From contig NC_060105.1 of the NCBI RefSeq assembly GCF_021155765.1, positions 2,356,001-2,420,000 on the forward strand: a stretch of DNA of 64,000 nucleotides, read 5' to 3'. Position 1 is the stretch's first letter. Every line of letters starts with the position of its first letter. The stretch is from Diprion similis (Eukaryota > Arthropoda > Insecta > Hymenoptera > Diprionidae). The notes beneath the pieces were generated by a model that had not been told where the DNA came from, searched no databases, and saw nothing but the letters and a program-made list of their open reading frames with translations. The position numbers and the translations under genes are program-made. Below, piece after piece: positions 40,086 through 53,900 of the stretch.

Positions 40086-43000
40086 ATAATTTCTCTCTTC
40101 GTAATCTGCGAACACCAAGGGGTCATGTACTTACGCCAGCGGTGCGTCGATTTTAACACCATTTCAGAACTACATTCCATTTATTCTTATTTTCAATTGT
40201 GGTTATTCTTTAATTTAATGCGATTTTGTTAGCCATAGGAGTTATAAACATGCGATTTTCCAGCTTTTCATTATTATTCTCGAATTTCGCAATTTCAGTA
40301 CGTCAGTAGATCGCGTATTACTGTCCAAACATTTACAATTTATATACATTTCTCATTCAAGAATTGTTATACACAATGTAAGATAAGATAATACAAATAA
40401 GATAACTCTTTTTATTTTCTTCTTTGTACACAGATTTGCTTATTTGTCATTGGCTCACGGTTGAGTCTGCGGTAAATTTTCAGTGCCTAAAATCGCATGA
40501 ATCTAATTCTATACAGTTTTAATCAATCAATTCATACTCATTTATAGTATAATTAAAATTTTAACCTTTACCGGAGCAATATTGCGCATGTAGTGAAAAT
40601 GATTGTTTTTAAATTATTATCTCTAAAAAGATATTCAATCGAGATATTTATAATCGGCCAAGTTCTTTGTGTCGTTTTAAAAGTTTTACACTCGTAAACT
40701 CGTGACTCAATTTTTCCTTTTTAATTGAACTTTCGTTGGGATATGAGACCAACAATTTGATAGTCGGATAATTAATCAAACACTTATTGCTAATAATGTC
40801 TCGGATGTGGAGCAATATACATCAAATAGATATGCAAAATTCACCGAATGGTAACGCACATTATGTGAATTTCACTATAGTACGTAAGATTCGATAGGTA
40901 TTGTAGATAACTCGTTACATCCATGTATTATTGTTTTTAATTCATTTCAAATTTCTTCAAATTAATTTCGACGTGTTTATAAAAAGTTTGTCGCCTGACA
41001 ACAGGCAGAAAATATTTTAATCTTTCTATGTCGTATTTGTAATAAACGACATTTGCAAGAAAAAAGAAAGTAGAAAAAATTTAAAGAAAAGAGAGAAATG
41101 TTAACATCTTATTGTTAACTAACGTGGACCAGTACGTTTCTAAAATTAGTTTGACTGCAGCTTGCGCGAGATTTTTGCTTTTTAGTACCTTGTTAAATTA
41201 TAGCAGCTCCTTATTTTTATTTGTGCTCCGTATTTTATTTTATTTTATATTTATGTTTCCTTTTTGTTTTAAGGTCATGGTTTTTAGACAAACTAGCGCT
41301 TTTTACGATACTTGGTTTTAAGCTCAATTAACATTCCTTGAGTATCTTGTTCCTTTAATTTTTCTTTCTTGTAATCCTCATTGTCATATCATACAATTAT
41401 AGTATTCCATAAATTGAAGCTCGGTGATATATACTTTGCGTCTCTAGCTATACATATACTGTAGAGGTATATACGACATGGTATTATTTATGTAATAATT
41501 AGTAGCCTAATAATATCGTGCAATATGCATTGTGAAAATCAAGTATTATTCCGTTATAATAGAACGTGCTTTTATGCTCCGTCCACAATCAACTATAAAA
41601 AAAATAAAAAATAATAATAATAATAATGATAATAACGATACATATGATGATATTAATAATAATTTTAATAATAAATTGTTATGGCCTAATTACTGGCTGC
41701 CTCCTTACTCGCTATATATACCCTTTATATTATGCAGTTTCTCGCCGGTGTGAAATAAATGGAATGCAAATCAAAGAAAAATTCATCTATGAATGTACGA
41801 AATTTGGTCAATAGCCGTAGCTATAATTCGTTGTGTTTTTGATAGATAAAAAACTTGGAAAAATACGAAATATTCGATTTCTCGACATAAGATTGGATTT
41901 GAGAGGATAATCGATTGATTAATGAATCTCGAAAGCCTGCGGATAATAAAAGGGAAATCTGCGGATATGCACAAATCTGAAAATTCTCCCTGCAGGAACA
42001 GCTTGCAAGAATGGATCTGCAGTTGTGCAAGGAACACAGATCTCGTTGCTCGACGCATCGCAGCTGGGGATGACGATCGTTCCTTTCGGTGACGGTAGCG
42101 AAACAGCCCTAAAATTGAAGCCTGCAGACGCCCCGCGGCCTTTTATCTCGAACCTTAAATTTCCACCTGCTGAAAGGAAATTTACCGCGATTCCTGTCAG
42201 CGTTTCGCGGTGGCGCAACCCGTCCGTTTCTACGACGGGCTCCGGTAAGCGTCGGTAGCGTCGCGCATGCGGGTTTTCCGGATCTAGTCGTCGGGTCATT
42301 CGCGAGTGAGAACTCGTCGTCGACGGACGGAGTTTGGCGTGGTTCTCTCGCTTTGCGTTTTAGCTGCGGTATACGGCTGATCGTAGGGCGCAGTTTCCGT
42401 CGCCGGGATTGAGGAGGACTCGACACACCTGGAGGAGCGATACGGGAGTTGTGATAAGCGGACTCTGGAAGTGCGTGCCGATGTGCGGGGTGTGCGTGCG
42501 TGTGTGCGTGCGTCCGGTGTGCCTCTGTGGGGTATAGATTATAAGAGGCGGACTGCAGGAGGAGCCGGAACCTGCGGAAGCACCGGAAGCAGAATAAGAA
42601 TTGAGGAGAAGGAGGAGGAGGGGAGGAGGAGGAGGGGGGGAAAGGAAAGGAGCTTTTTTTTTTTATCTAAGGGTGAAAAAGCTCCGCTGACGTGCCACTG
42701 GTGTTGGAAAAATCAGATCGGTAAATAGAGAAAAAAAAGGGAAGAAGAAGAAGAAGAAGAAGAAGAAGAAGAATAAGAAAAAATAAAGGGGCAACGATGA
42801 TCACCGGAGAACAACCGCAGCCAGAAGAGGATATCGGGAGCGCTGCGGCATCACGCTAGAGCTTGCAGCGGCGCTAATCGACTCGCGCGTCTGCGGCGGG
42901 TTGCGGTTTAAAATATGATCCCGACTTGCGACGGTTGGAGGGGCTTTTTACTTTTCGCGCGAACATTGGCTCCCGTCATACCCGCGTCAGGCGGATCCGC

Positions 43001-44678
43001 AGGCGTTACCGGAATCCCGAGGGCTTCATTCGCTCGGCGAACAGAGGGGGGGTCATCAGCGATCGGTTCGAGAGCTTTTATTTCCTCGACTTCGTCCTGC
43101 GGCGGCGGCGACTTTATACGTCTGACGGCGTTTAACGGAGCGGCTGTGATGCGCTGGATCGCCGATGCGATTCGCGTATTCCTGTTGTGACGCGGCGATA
43201 AATCATCGTCATCGTCATCGTCCCGAAATGTACGCCGCACCAGCGGACGCCAACATCGTCATCGTCATCGACACCAGACCTTCTTCCGTTCGCTTCCTGG
43301 GCTGAAAAGCTGATAGTGCGCCTGTGCAGCGGCTTGCGCGATTCCTGCAGGATAGCCGCGATTCTTTCCTCGGCACACCGGGGAGACCCTGACTTTGAAT
43401 AAACGCGCGCGCCGAGTGACTAACAACTAAGGGCACTTTCGCGGGTGGAAATTAAAAAGCAAAACCTCATCGCGATATTTGCATCGGCTTTGTAAAGTGC
43501 GTCGAGTTGTTCGCCCGCTACTTCAGGTGTTACGTATACCTGAATCATTCGAATTTAATCCTGAGAGGGCGTAAATCGGACCTTTACTCATGCAGTAATA
43601 AAGCCGCGTGTTTTCCCGCAGGCATCGTCGTCGCTCAGTGCGCGAAAAACGAGCGAGCGAGTTGGCTCCGCCAGATGTCTAAGTTGTGTATAGTTATCTC
43701 ATAGATCGTACCGCTCTACGGGAAGATAATAATAACACGTCAGATAGGCGTTGAGATAAGGAGATAAGTAGATGAATAGATAGACAGTCGTCGAGGGGAA
43801 AAGGGGGAGTCGAGAGTTGCTGGGATGTCGTCGCGTTGCGCGGATGTCATGGTGCAGAGGCGCGTCGGCGCGTGAGTCTGTGACGTCGTCGTTCCGACGT
43901 CGAGACGCTGATCCGTCGGTCCGTCGGTTCGTCGGGTTGATAGGACGGATAGGACGGGAACGGCTCGAGTCCGGGTTGGGGTGGCGTACGTGGCGTGCGC
44001 CGTCCCTGCTTGCGGGGCTGAAAAGCAAGTGCAGTGTGCCGAAAACGCGAGGTGGTTTCGTCGGTCCCTGCACCTACTAACCAAACAGGCGACAAAGAGA
44101 GAGAGAGAGAGAGAAAGAGAAAGGTTCGGGCCGAATCAAAAAAGCTCGCGGATCGTTGCGGAGGCGACGCAGATCGGCCGGATCATCGGAGGAAGAGAGT
44201 TGTGAATAAGAAACGAACGAAGAAGACTGTTGTACCATCAGCAGGACGATCGTTCTTAGTCGTCTTCGGAGGAGCAGTGAAGAATTCTCCTCCGATCTCC
44301 ATTTTTTTTCGCATATATATCTTCTCTCATCCCTTCTCGAGCCCCTTCGGCATAACTAATTTCAATACTTGCAACACACGCACACGCAGACCAATCCGCA
44401 CGTACGCACACGCACGCGTTATACGCAGCAGTGCGTTGATATGGTCAGCTGTGTGCGGACCGCGGTGTTGAAGGTACGCCGCTGTGAAATATCAGGAAAT
44501 GCGCCCTAGGCACAACGCGACGTTTATCGACAGGGACACCCTACGGCATCGAAATGTTCGCGTACGGTTTCGAGATCACATAGGCATGTAATACATTATA
44601 ATCAAATGTGCGGCGTGTGCCTTGTGTAATTTCACGGTGAAAATCTGGCGTAAACGGTGCCGCGGTGGGTCAGGGATC
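40086..44678. other. AP-1 sigma 3' UTR, intergenic space and DGK upstream region
   Basis: The first part (40086 to about 41900) is AT-rich and includes a possible polyadenylation signal AATAAA at 41041. From about 42000 to 44600 the DNA becomes markedly GC-richer with many CG dinucleotides, GA and GAA tracts (42740-42773, about 44096-44118). Numerous open frames on both strands in the GC-rich part are a by-product of composition. The region most likely holds the DGK promoter and untranslated exons. Confidence 0.5.
42000..44600 (+). promoter_or_regulatory. GC-rich, CpG-containing presumed promoter and 5' leader of the DGK gene
   Basis: This is the longest GC-rich, CG-dense stretch in an otherwise AT-rich window and it ends directly before the first DGK coding exon. 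It includes short upstream ATG frames, for example at 42797-42859 (starts MITGEQPQPEE, 20 codons, stop TAG). No TATA box or defined factor site was identified. A second GC-rich patch at about 45550-46420, inside intron 1, could be an alternative promoter or enhancer. The functional call is inference from composition and position. Confidence 0.4.
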
Positions 44679-44861
44679 ATGGCGTCGGTCTCGGCCGAGA
44701 CACCAGCCAGCCATGGGCACAGCTTCAGTAAGAAAACGTTTCACAAACCCACCTACTGTCATCACTGCACGGACATGCTCTGGGGCCTCTTACAGCAGGG
44801 GTACACCTGCGAAGGTAAGCGTAAACCTCCTTCCTTATCTCACCTCACCATCTTTCTCGCT

Positions 44862-44901
<40 letters not shown>

Positions 44902-47900
44902 CCCGGTACATGTATGCATACCTACACCCTCACATCTATACTCTTAACGCGTTTGTGTGCGTATCTCTTATACTTGTCTTCTTCGTCTTCGTCGTCTTTC
45001 CGTCCGTTCTTATACGAGAACAACCCTTGAACAGCTATACCTACCCTCTAGTACCCGGTGTACTGCATGTACCTAATTTATTGTACACCTTTTTCAAACT
45101 CAGAGTACCTCTAGAAGTTATATCCTATAAGGATATAGTTTTACTCTATAGTAGTTCGGCTAGGTTTCGCAAAGGATTCGTGATACGTGACGTTCCCCGA
45201 ATCCACTGGGTACCTTGTACTTTGTATCAAGGCAGAAATCATTGCTGTGATTCTGTTTTTTTCTTCGCCTAACTGTTTTGCATGTATCGTCGCGTCGACA
45301 CCTTGATCTCTCATTGATCAGAGTGAACACCGGACCGCCGGTTCCTCTCACTACCACCAAAGCTGGATTCATTGAACAGAGTCGAAATTGGATCATGATC
45401 AATTTAAGCCGTGATAAAAGGTCCGGAAGAGTGCACCGATGTTTACACTAATCTCGTTCATGCTCTGTGCAGTACATACATTCGGTAATCGATAACCGGT
45501 ATAATAGAGTCCTCGGTCGAGTAACGATATTCATGATAACCGAAAGCAGGTCGATCCTGGGGATAATCGTCACCGCGATGCCTTCGGAGGGAGGGATAGA
45601 GAGAGAGAGAGCGAGAGAGAAGTTGTGCAGAGCGGGGGAGCGAGGGGCAGGCAAGGAGGGGGGTGGGGGGAGGGTAGGATTTTAAAGCAGTGAAATGAAG
45701 TCGGAAGGAGGACAAGCGGGGTGTGAATATCTGGCTGACCTCCAACGGCGATGAATGGATGTTTGAAGCCGACATGAATGGATTCGAATGCCAAAGCGTT
45801 CGAGGCCCTCTCCGCTTGGTTCGGGGTCGGCCGATTAATCGAGCTTGCAGCAGGCGAACCGGACCTCGTATAGTTTTCGCCTCTCCCGCACCTGACGAGT
45901 ATGACTTTTTGGCGGGCTGCAGGGTTGCCCCTGCAAGGATCCCCGGAAGGACGAAAGGGAAAGGGAACGGTCTCCTCGCACCTGCACCCGGGGTCTATAA
46001 CCACCCCGTATTCCTACAGGGTGTTTCAGGGAGGCGGGATACATAATCGGGCTTTCAGCCTCTCGACGCCGCTGCCCGGAGCACCGAAGCGTCGTAGCGC
46101 GAAGAACGACGCGGATCGAGGAGGACGAGGCGGGGGTCGAGGACGCGCGCATCGCGGCTCGCACGAGCATTGATCGCGGGAGGGAGGGAGGGAGGGGAGG
46201 CGAGGGGGTGGCTGGGGGGTGGCAGCGCTATGGCGACTATGGAAGCGGGCTATGGAAGCTGTGCCGAGGAGGCTATGTGGACGCTATGGCGGCACTCCCG
46301 CTGGTTGCCCTGCCCGCTTCCACCACCCGCAACCCGCAACCAGCAACCAGCCGCCTGCCCGCCAGCCCCTGTGACGTCACGTCCCTGCCCCCCACACAGA
46401 ACCTAGATATATTCACATAAACACGGGCAGAAAACCCGAGCCACGGGTTTCGGTCGGAGAGGAGTAACCAACGACCGAATAACCGAACGCTTACTATTTT
46501 ACCAGAACTGGGTTACTCTTTCCTCTATTACCAGCTCCTCACCCTCCGTTATGCGCATACACACCAACACACACACACACACACACACATGCTAGATGTG
46601 TATATATATATGTATATATGTATTTTTTATTTCTTCACATCTTTCGTCTCATTCCACAGTTAGACACTGCAGTCGATAATAATTCGACGTTGCTTCGTCT
46701 CGCCAGTACCCAAACTTACCCTTGTAACTCGCTTTAGGGTTGTTGCAAAATTATCAAACATTTGAAAATTTCATTACGATTGGTGGTTTGATATTCTTTG
46801 GAATTGAAGTTTATCTTCACCATCAGGCTGAAGATGTCTTATTAATTGTTGAGTTATTTTCTCTCAATGACTTGTGACGCTGTCATGTGGCAACAGCTTA
46901 TTTTCTTAAATTTAAATTTTATTCATGAATGATGTCTGTAACCATTCACGTGTGTGTCTCAGTTTGAAGAGAGAAAAAAAAAAAAAATGTCGGAATTTTT
47001 ATCAAGTAACGAATTTCACATTTTCAATCGAATCCTGCGATACTTCTGTCCACGCATGTGTGGGAGAAAATTATTTTATGGGAGACCGGAGAGTTCGTTG
47101 AGACAATACACCGCGTAACGTCGTGTAATATAATGTTGTACACATATATCCTTCGTTTGGAAGGTTTGAATATGCGTCAGAACCCCAGTTGTAGGCCGTC
47201 AAGAGATATTCCACTGCGATAAATTTAGAGGAGAGTAGACCAAAGTGCGTAGGGTGCCAAGTATAAGGCAACACGCTCTGACCTGCGATAATTTCCGTAC
47301 GTAATGTCTCCGCATATAGGCAGATTATCCAGGTGTATTTTACCCATCGATTTTATTCAGGCTGCATGATGTGCCTTGCGTGTTATACGTTTCATCGATA
47401 TATCTCTGCGTGTGGGTTTAATATATTATATATTAAAAGAGGGAAACTCTAGATTGAGGGTGCATGTACAATACGCAGGTATGACGTGTACTCTGAGAAG
47501 TTATACCACACAATTTCCGGTGTAATTAATTGACGAGTAATACAGTCATCTATGTACGTACTACTGTTATTCCTGAAATGCGTAACTTGAGATTTGAAAT
47601 CAACTTGACAGTAAAGACTAGTTTTTATTTTTTTCTTTATTTCTGAAAATGATCAAAGAATTTTACACGTACAGGTAATACATCGGTGGGTGTATTTTTA
47701 GTGTACCTATATCTCTCCGTAATTATAGACGCAGAGATCAGTTGGTGCATGAGAAAATGTACGTTTTATTTATTATACTTGGAACTTGCAGTTGAACCCA
47801 TTAGGAACTACCAGAGTGCAAACGTTATGCACCAAGAAACGCGTCATAACGCATAATGTGCTTTTTTACAAAAAGATTTTAGGTTCGGCTAAAGATTTCT

Positions 47901-50900
47901 TACTTCCAAGACCAGGAATTTTACAGCTTTTGTACGAAAAGTGTGCGGTGCAATTTTTCACAGGATAAATTGACTGTAGAAAAAAAGTAAAACGTGAGTT
48001 ACAGCAGGTACCTGTTGGAAACGAGACCGTGAACACACACGGCTTAGTCGTTACTCCCGGTCAAGTTCAGTAATCGTTGTGCGACATACCGCGGCGACGT
48101 AACTACAGGGACGTTGAATTACGTAAGTACGAAGAAAGACGCATGCACTTAATTATAACTCAATCTAATCAGACTTCCGCAACCACAATTGACGACGACA
48201 AGAGTCGAGACTCAACCAACTTGTGAGTGCCAACGGTCACGTATGAATTTACGAAAGCATGGGTACTTATAACAGTTTGTGGAGGTATTGATATAAGCTG
48301 CGGAAGAAATTTCTGACAATTTTTACGGTAAGAATCTTTGACCGACCGCTGAGACTTCGTCGTGCCGTCATATTCGACTTTGAATTTAAAACTAGCGGAG
48401 AAAACTCGCTGCTTAATTGGATGTCGCGTGGACAGTAGAAAATAGCTCTCAAGCTATTTGATAAATTATAATGAATTAAAAATTATTATTTTATGTAATT
48501 ATCACCGCATGTAGTGTACGTTTCCGTCACGCGAACCTACATGCGCGGTGAAAATCGCGTCGCGAATTCGCAACCGAGGTGAACAGCTCTGTCCCTTATC
48601 GTGGGAAATCCTGCGCTTATTCGCGTAATTTTCTTCGTTGATGTTTTTCCGAATTTCCCAATTTTATTGCATCGGCAAACCGCAAGCAGCGCTGATTTTC
48701 AGCCGTTGCAACATCTGTGCCCCCCGAAAATTAGTTATTCCGGGGAATCCGTCCTTTCCTCGGATTAACACGTTTTACATGCCTGTAATGATCGTATGGA
48801 TATCTCGACGTATTCTGTCTCACTTCCAAGTACAATCGGGGAGTTATAAACCGTTAGCTCACGTCGCGCCAAGTGTTAGTACGCGAAATCTGCTCTCTGG
48901 TGCTTAAAATAGACACCCGACATGTGTACTTTTTATACCTTCTCCACACTTTTCCTTCTTCTACTTATTTCTATTTTCTTCCTATACATTGCATCCACGA
49001 GTCGGACTTTGATGTGATAGTTTTCAACGCCTCGTTCAACCATTTGTCAATCTGATCCGTTTTCCGGTTTCGTTACAGATATATACCCTACAGACGTAAC
49101 TCGATTTCGAGATTCTTCAAGGATTGCTTCAATTCGTGAGCTGTCAGCGGTGGAAAATTTTTCAAATCTCAAGTGTGAGAGCGTTTTGTTAAATGCGTTA
49201 ATTCTTTTCTCTGAATTACTCTTAAAAACTAGGATAATCATGTTTTCCTCCGCGTCATGACACTAGTCCACTTCTGGTTCAAACCTACACACATGTCCAT
49301 GTATTATAGTGTATATATATACGTTCGCCTGGACATTCTGTTTGAAAAGATAGTGTATACGGTTAACGATCAGTCTTCGGTCCTGGGGTAGAGTCGAAAA
49401 AAAATAATTTCCTAGCAGCTTTGGTATATGGACTCATATATGAACGCATCTTTATTCGGCAGGCACATGTCTAGATCGACCCCATCGTGTGCCTATATAC
49501 GTATGTATAAATAATGGAGTTGTTTTCATCGGTTGGCCGGCCGGTATGGAATAGCTTGTGCCCGAAAGAAGGGTGATGCTGCTGCGTCCTAATAACCTGG
49601 ATGTTGTAAATTTATTCCCTCCTTCTCGCTTTTAATTCCATCCCTTCGATTTCTTCGAAAACAAGCAAAGCCAGGAGCTAAGAATGAAATGATCGGGGTG
49701 GCCTGCAGGGGTGACCCAAGCAGAAACCGAGTTTGGCACGAATTGCGTGAGGACATGCCCTGCGACCTCCTTCGCCCACGTCGAGGTTCGATCTCGAGGG
49801 TTGAAGGGGAGGGCGAAAAAGTAAAGGTAAAAGTAGGAGAGAGGCGGAATTGGTCCCGGGACGAACCGGCCGTGCAGCGTTACACGCCGAATTCGATATT
49901 GGAGTGTGTGCGCGCGTGTGTGTGTGTGTGTGTGTGTGTGGCAGTTTTAAGCTTGTGTGTAGACCTAGGAGCCCAACCCGATAGAGAAGCGCGCAACTCG
50001 TCCCAAGGGCACTTTATTTTAGAGGTTTGGCGGTCCTATCAGCAGAAAATAGACACTGTCGACGCAAACGGATTACGCAATTAACAACCCGCGGTTTTAA
50101 TAAACCGGGATTTTCTCTTTTTCCGCCTGCGAATGGGCGTTCTTACGCTTTACAATTTGACCCACAAAGCGATAATACTGCACCGCATTCGGTCGGCTTG
50201 CCATATAATATCAGTTATACATCACAGGCAGTCCAACACCTCGGCTTAAAGCTCAGACGATTTTTATTCTCTCATGTATGCAAGCTATATACACAATATC
50301 TCAACCGGCTCTTGATCCTGCAGCGTGAGCTCTCTCTCTCTTTCTCTCTCTCTTCCTCTTAGACTGACTCTTGAGATTATCGATTGCTTAATCTACGGCT
50401 TGATTACCCGAGGAAAGGTGCCGCTGCTGGTGCTTCTCCCCAGATCGATACTGTGTTACACATCTCAAGCACTGCCCCGGAGTGTCGTAGGTATATGAAT
50501 TGCAAATTGCATCTAAGTAAGTGGGTACCTATGTGCTGCTCGTGTTTTTGTCTCGCCCTTCTACTTCTTATGCCGCATTCTCTGATATAATGTCACCGCC
50601 TGTTTCTCCTCTCGCTTTCTCAGTTATGCGGCTTGCTCTCCTTCTAGCTACGGCTCATTTACGCCCTGTACCATCCAGACGCGGATGTCTAGAGAATGTT
50701 TTTTTCTCTTTTTTTTTTCTTCTTTACACTTATTACACGCGCTCACATGATACGCACGTTAAAGCTTCGGAGATGCTTTCTGCTGCGAAGCTACACGCCA
50801 TGAGACCAAATTTTTCATAGATTTTTGAACTCGGGGAAAGTTTAGAGAATTTTTAAAGATACGAATCATTCGAATAGTAAAATTTAATGTAAGTAATAAA

Positions 50901-53900
50901 TTATAATTTCTAGTAATTGTATCGATAGCTAAAAGTTTTCGTGATAAATGGATTCTTGATCAGTGAAGATTGATACACGGTTTTTAATACATCGTATCGA
51001 GTGACTATATCTTGATATGGTTTTTTTTATTTATGGAAAATCGGTAGTTTTTCGTTCGGGAAAACGTGTGAATATTAAGGAACCTCTTCTTGGCGTTTGA
51101 AACCGATGAATTTACTTTATATTTATCAGTTTTACTGGTAAATTCGCAGATTTTTTTTTTACGTATAATACGCAAGAGTGAAAATATCCAATTTCTGATT
51201 GACGTTCAATAAATAAAAGTTCCCGCAGGTGGCGTCAGGCGAAGTTACATTATACATCTACTGCTAGTATTTCTACTGCTAGCGAAAGTTTGAACAATAT
51301 ATGTGCGCATGTTTACAAAGTCGAATAAAAAATGTATAAAATTTCGCGAGCTGCAGCTCGAAGGTCTGAGACTCTCGCAGAGGATGATTGTACCTCTACT
51401 TCTACTTGTATCGCGGCAAGTGTCTGTGCATTGGCGCAGCAGCAGTAGCTGCGTAAGCTACTTGTCAAAGAATAAAACTCTTCCTCTCGGTGTTTGACAT
51501 TTCCTCTTGGAAGTTCTCGCGCAAACACTCGTGTTGAGGGATGACGGCTGCTGGAGGAAACTGACAAGTACACACTCGGCAGGATGAATTTCTCATTTAT
51601 TTTATCCGGCGCAAGAGCCTGTGTCTCGCAGCGTTTGTGTGTATAAGGATAAGGAGGACAAAAAAAACTTACATAGGCTCACGGATACACGAATATTATC
51701 CATTAATTGTTATACAGTTGCAATTCGTTTCCTTATTACATTTCTTACACGTCATCGTGCGCGTGTCGGAAAATTTTCTTTTTCTGCTCTCTCTCTCTCT
51801 TAAACTCCACGTCTTTTAACAGATTTATATTTTGTTTCCAGCTAAATAAAACTCAATATATACATATGCGCATTACATACACGCTATCCTCGAGCCAGTT
51901 TCTTAAAATATATTTTCAAACATTTCTGTTACAGTCTGCAACTTCGTGGTGCACGACCGCTGTCTCAAGACCGTCGTCTCTCCCTGCTCCAGCATCGCGG
52001 CAAGCCTGATCAAGGTAAGATTAATAACGGAATAAACTTTACACATGTCTGTCCATCGTATATACAACAGACTGAATTATCCTTTCACTCATCTTTGATT
52101 TTACTTCTCATACGTCAATTCCTGTCCTTCTGCCCTCACGGAAAAAACTCAACTTGGGTATAAATTCTTACCCCCAATTCGTACACAACGCTAAATTTCC
52201 ATAATAAAAAAGTTGAGTGTACAAATTGCGCCCAAGTTGAGGTTTTTTTTCGTACGGTTGTCTACGAAATTCGACAAATGAAGATTAATTTCAGAAGGTG
52301 ATGATCAATTTACTCTAAATTTCTCACTTCACAAATAGAACAAGAATCAGTGACGTAAACAATCATTCAGGCTTTCTGAAAAACTTGCCTCAATTCACCG
52401 ATCAACATCAATTGAAGATAGTTTCATTTAAAGTGGACAAATGGCCTGAGAACACAGAGCCTAAGAACTAAAATCAGATCATTACCGATCTTGGAACCTC
52501 GTGGTATTTCTGTCCTCAATTGCCGATGACGAACGTAGTGTCGTGACGTGGAACAAACGTCACGAAGTTCGAAGCTTTGTTCGTCGGAACGAGAAGGGCG
52601 GAGGAGGGGGGGTGGGGGGGGAGGACCCTCCTCGGTCTAGAAAAGTGTTACGGGTAAAAACGCGGGGTATAAGTTTTTTGAATATTTGAAAATTCCGACA
52701 TTCCGCTTCTCCGTATCGAGGACATTATTCGTACACGCACTCCAGCGAGGCGAGTCTCATTTAACATTATCTTAACGCCAATATTGTGCCTCTATCCGCG
52801 ACTCGAATCGTCGGGCAATTCGGACAGCCCGACGATCAATAACAGAGAACTCCGCCGGCTCTCTTTGGCCGTTGCCTCCGGTTGCTCTGCCTCTCCGCTG
52901 TGAAACTCTTCGTCAAAGTAGATACGCTCCCGCGTTGGTCAGACCGATACTCGCTCGTCTTATTCTCTCTCACCTGTCCGACTATGACGGCTCTTGACGC
53001 TACTTCTACGCCGCCGGACCACCACACACTCGATAATCTGTTACTACTTAAATTACGTCACCACAACGCGATCATCATCATCCACCACCACGCGTGTCTG
53101 ACTAGCAACTCGCACGTGCTACTTGACAATTTCGTCCCTGCCACTTCGATGTTTAGATCAATCGATTCGTGCTTGTACTATATGTATTCTTATTAATTTT
53201 TATACTTTATATGTTATATATTGTAAATTTGAGTTGCTGAAAGTTTGGAGTTTGTGGTTATTCTGCCTTTTTTCTTTTTTCATTATTACACTCTCTTTCA
53301 TTTTTACAGAACCCGGTTGCACATTGTTGGTCCGAACAAGCGCACCACAAAAGAAAATTCTGCAATGTATGTCGTAAACGCCTCGAGGATAGCCCATCGA
53401 TTCACTGTGAGAGTAAGTAACGACTTTTCGTGGATTTATAATTTATATCGATGATTGTGTTTCAAGTTTTAAACAAACATGTTGAGAATAACGAAGTAGA
53501 CAAAAAAAACGAAGAAAAGATATTCTTGGATTAGGAAATTAAGCGCATACTTACGATTTAGTTTACGGTAAAAATTTTCACCAAAGAGCGAAAGAGAGTA
53601 TTGATGACTGTTTCTTTTGATGCACAGTATGCGAGTACTATGTGCACACGGATTGCCAGGATTTTGCGGTTGCCGATTGCAAGGAGAACGCGACTTACCT
53701 GCCGGGGAAGGATTTAGCTTCGGTGCGTCACACCCATCATTGGCGGGAAGGGAATCTTCCGAGCAATTCGAAATGCGTGGTATGCAAGAAGACTTGCTGG
53801 TCGGCAGAATGTCTTTCCGGATATCGGTGCGAGTGGTGTGGCATGACGGTAATTAACCATGATAGTTTCTCAACATCAGGATAAGCTAGTTTTATTCATT

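Noticed and set aside
42908..44471. Many overlapping open frames on both strands, up to 145 codons
   Set aside because: All lie in GC-rich DNA where stop codons are rare, are rich in Arg/Ser/Pro and overlap each other on both strands. None has homology; they look like a compositional effect.
45458..46420. Open frames of up to 144 codons in DGK intron 1
   Set aside because: Same GC-rich artefact; low-complexity Ser/Leu, Gly/Arg and Pro runs arise from GA and G tracts.
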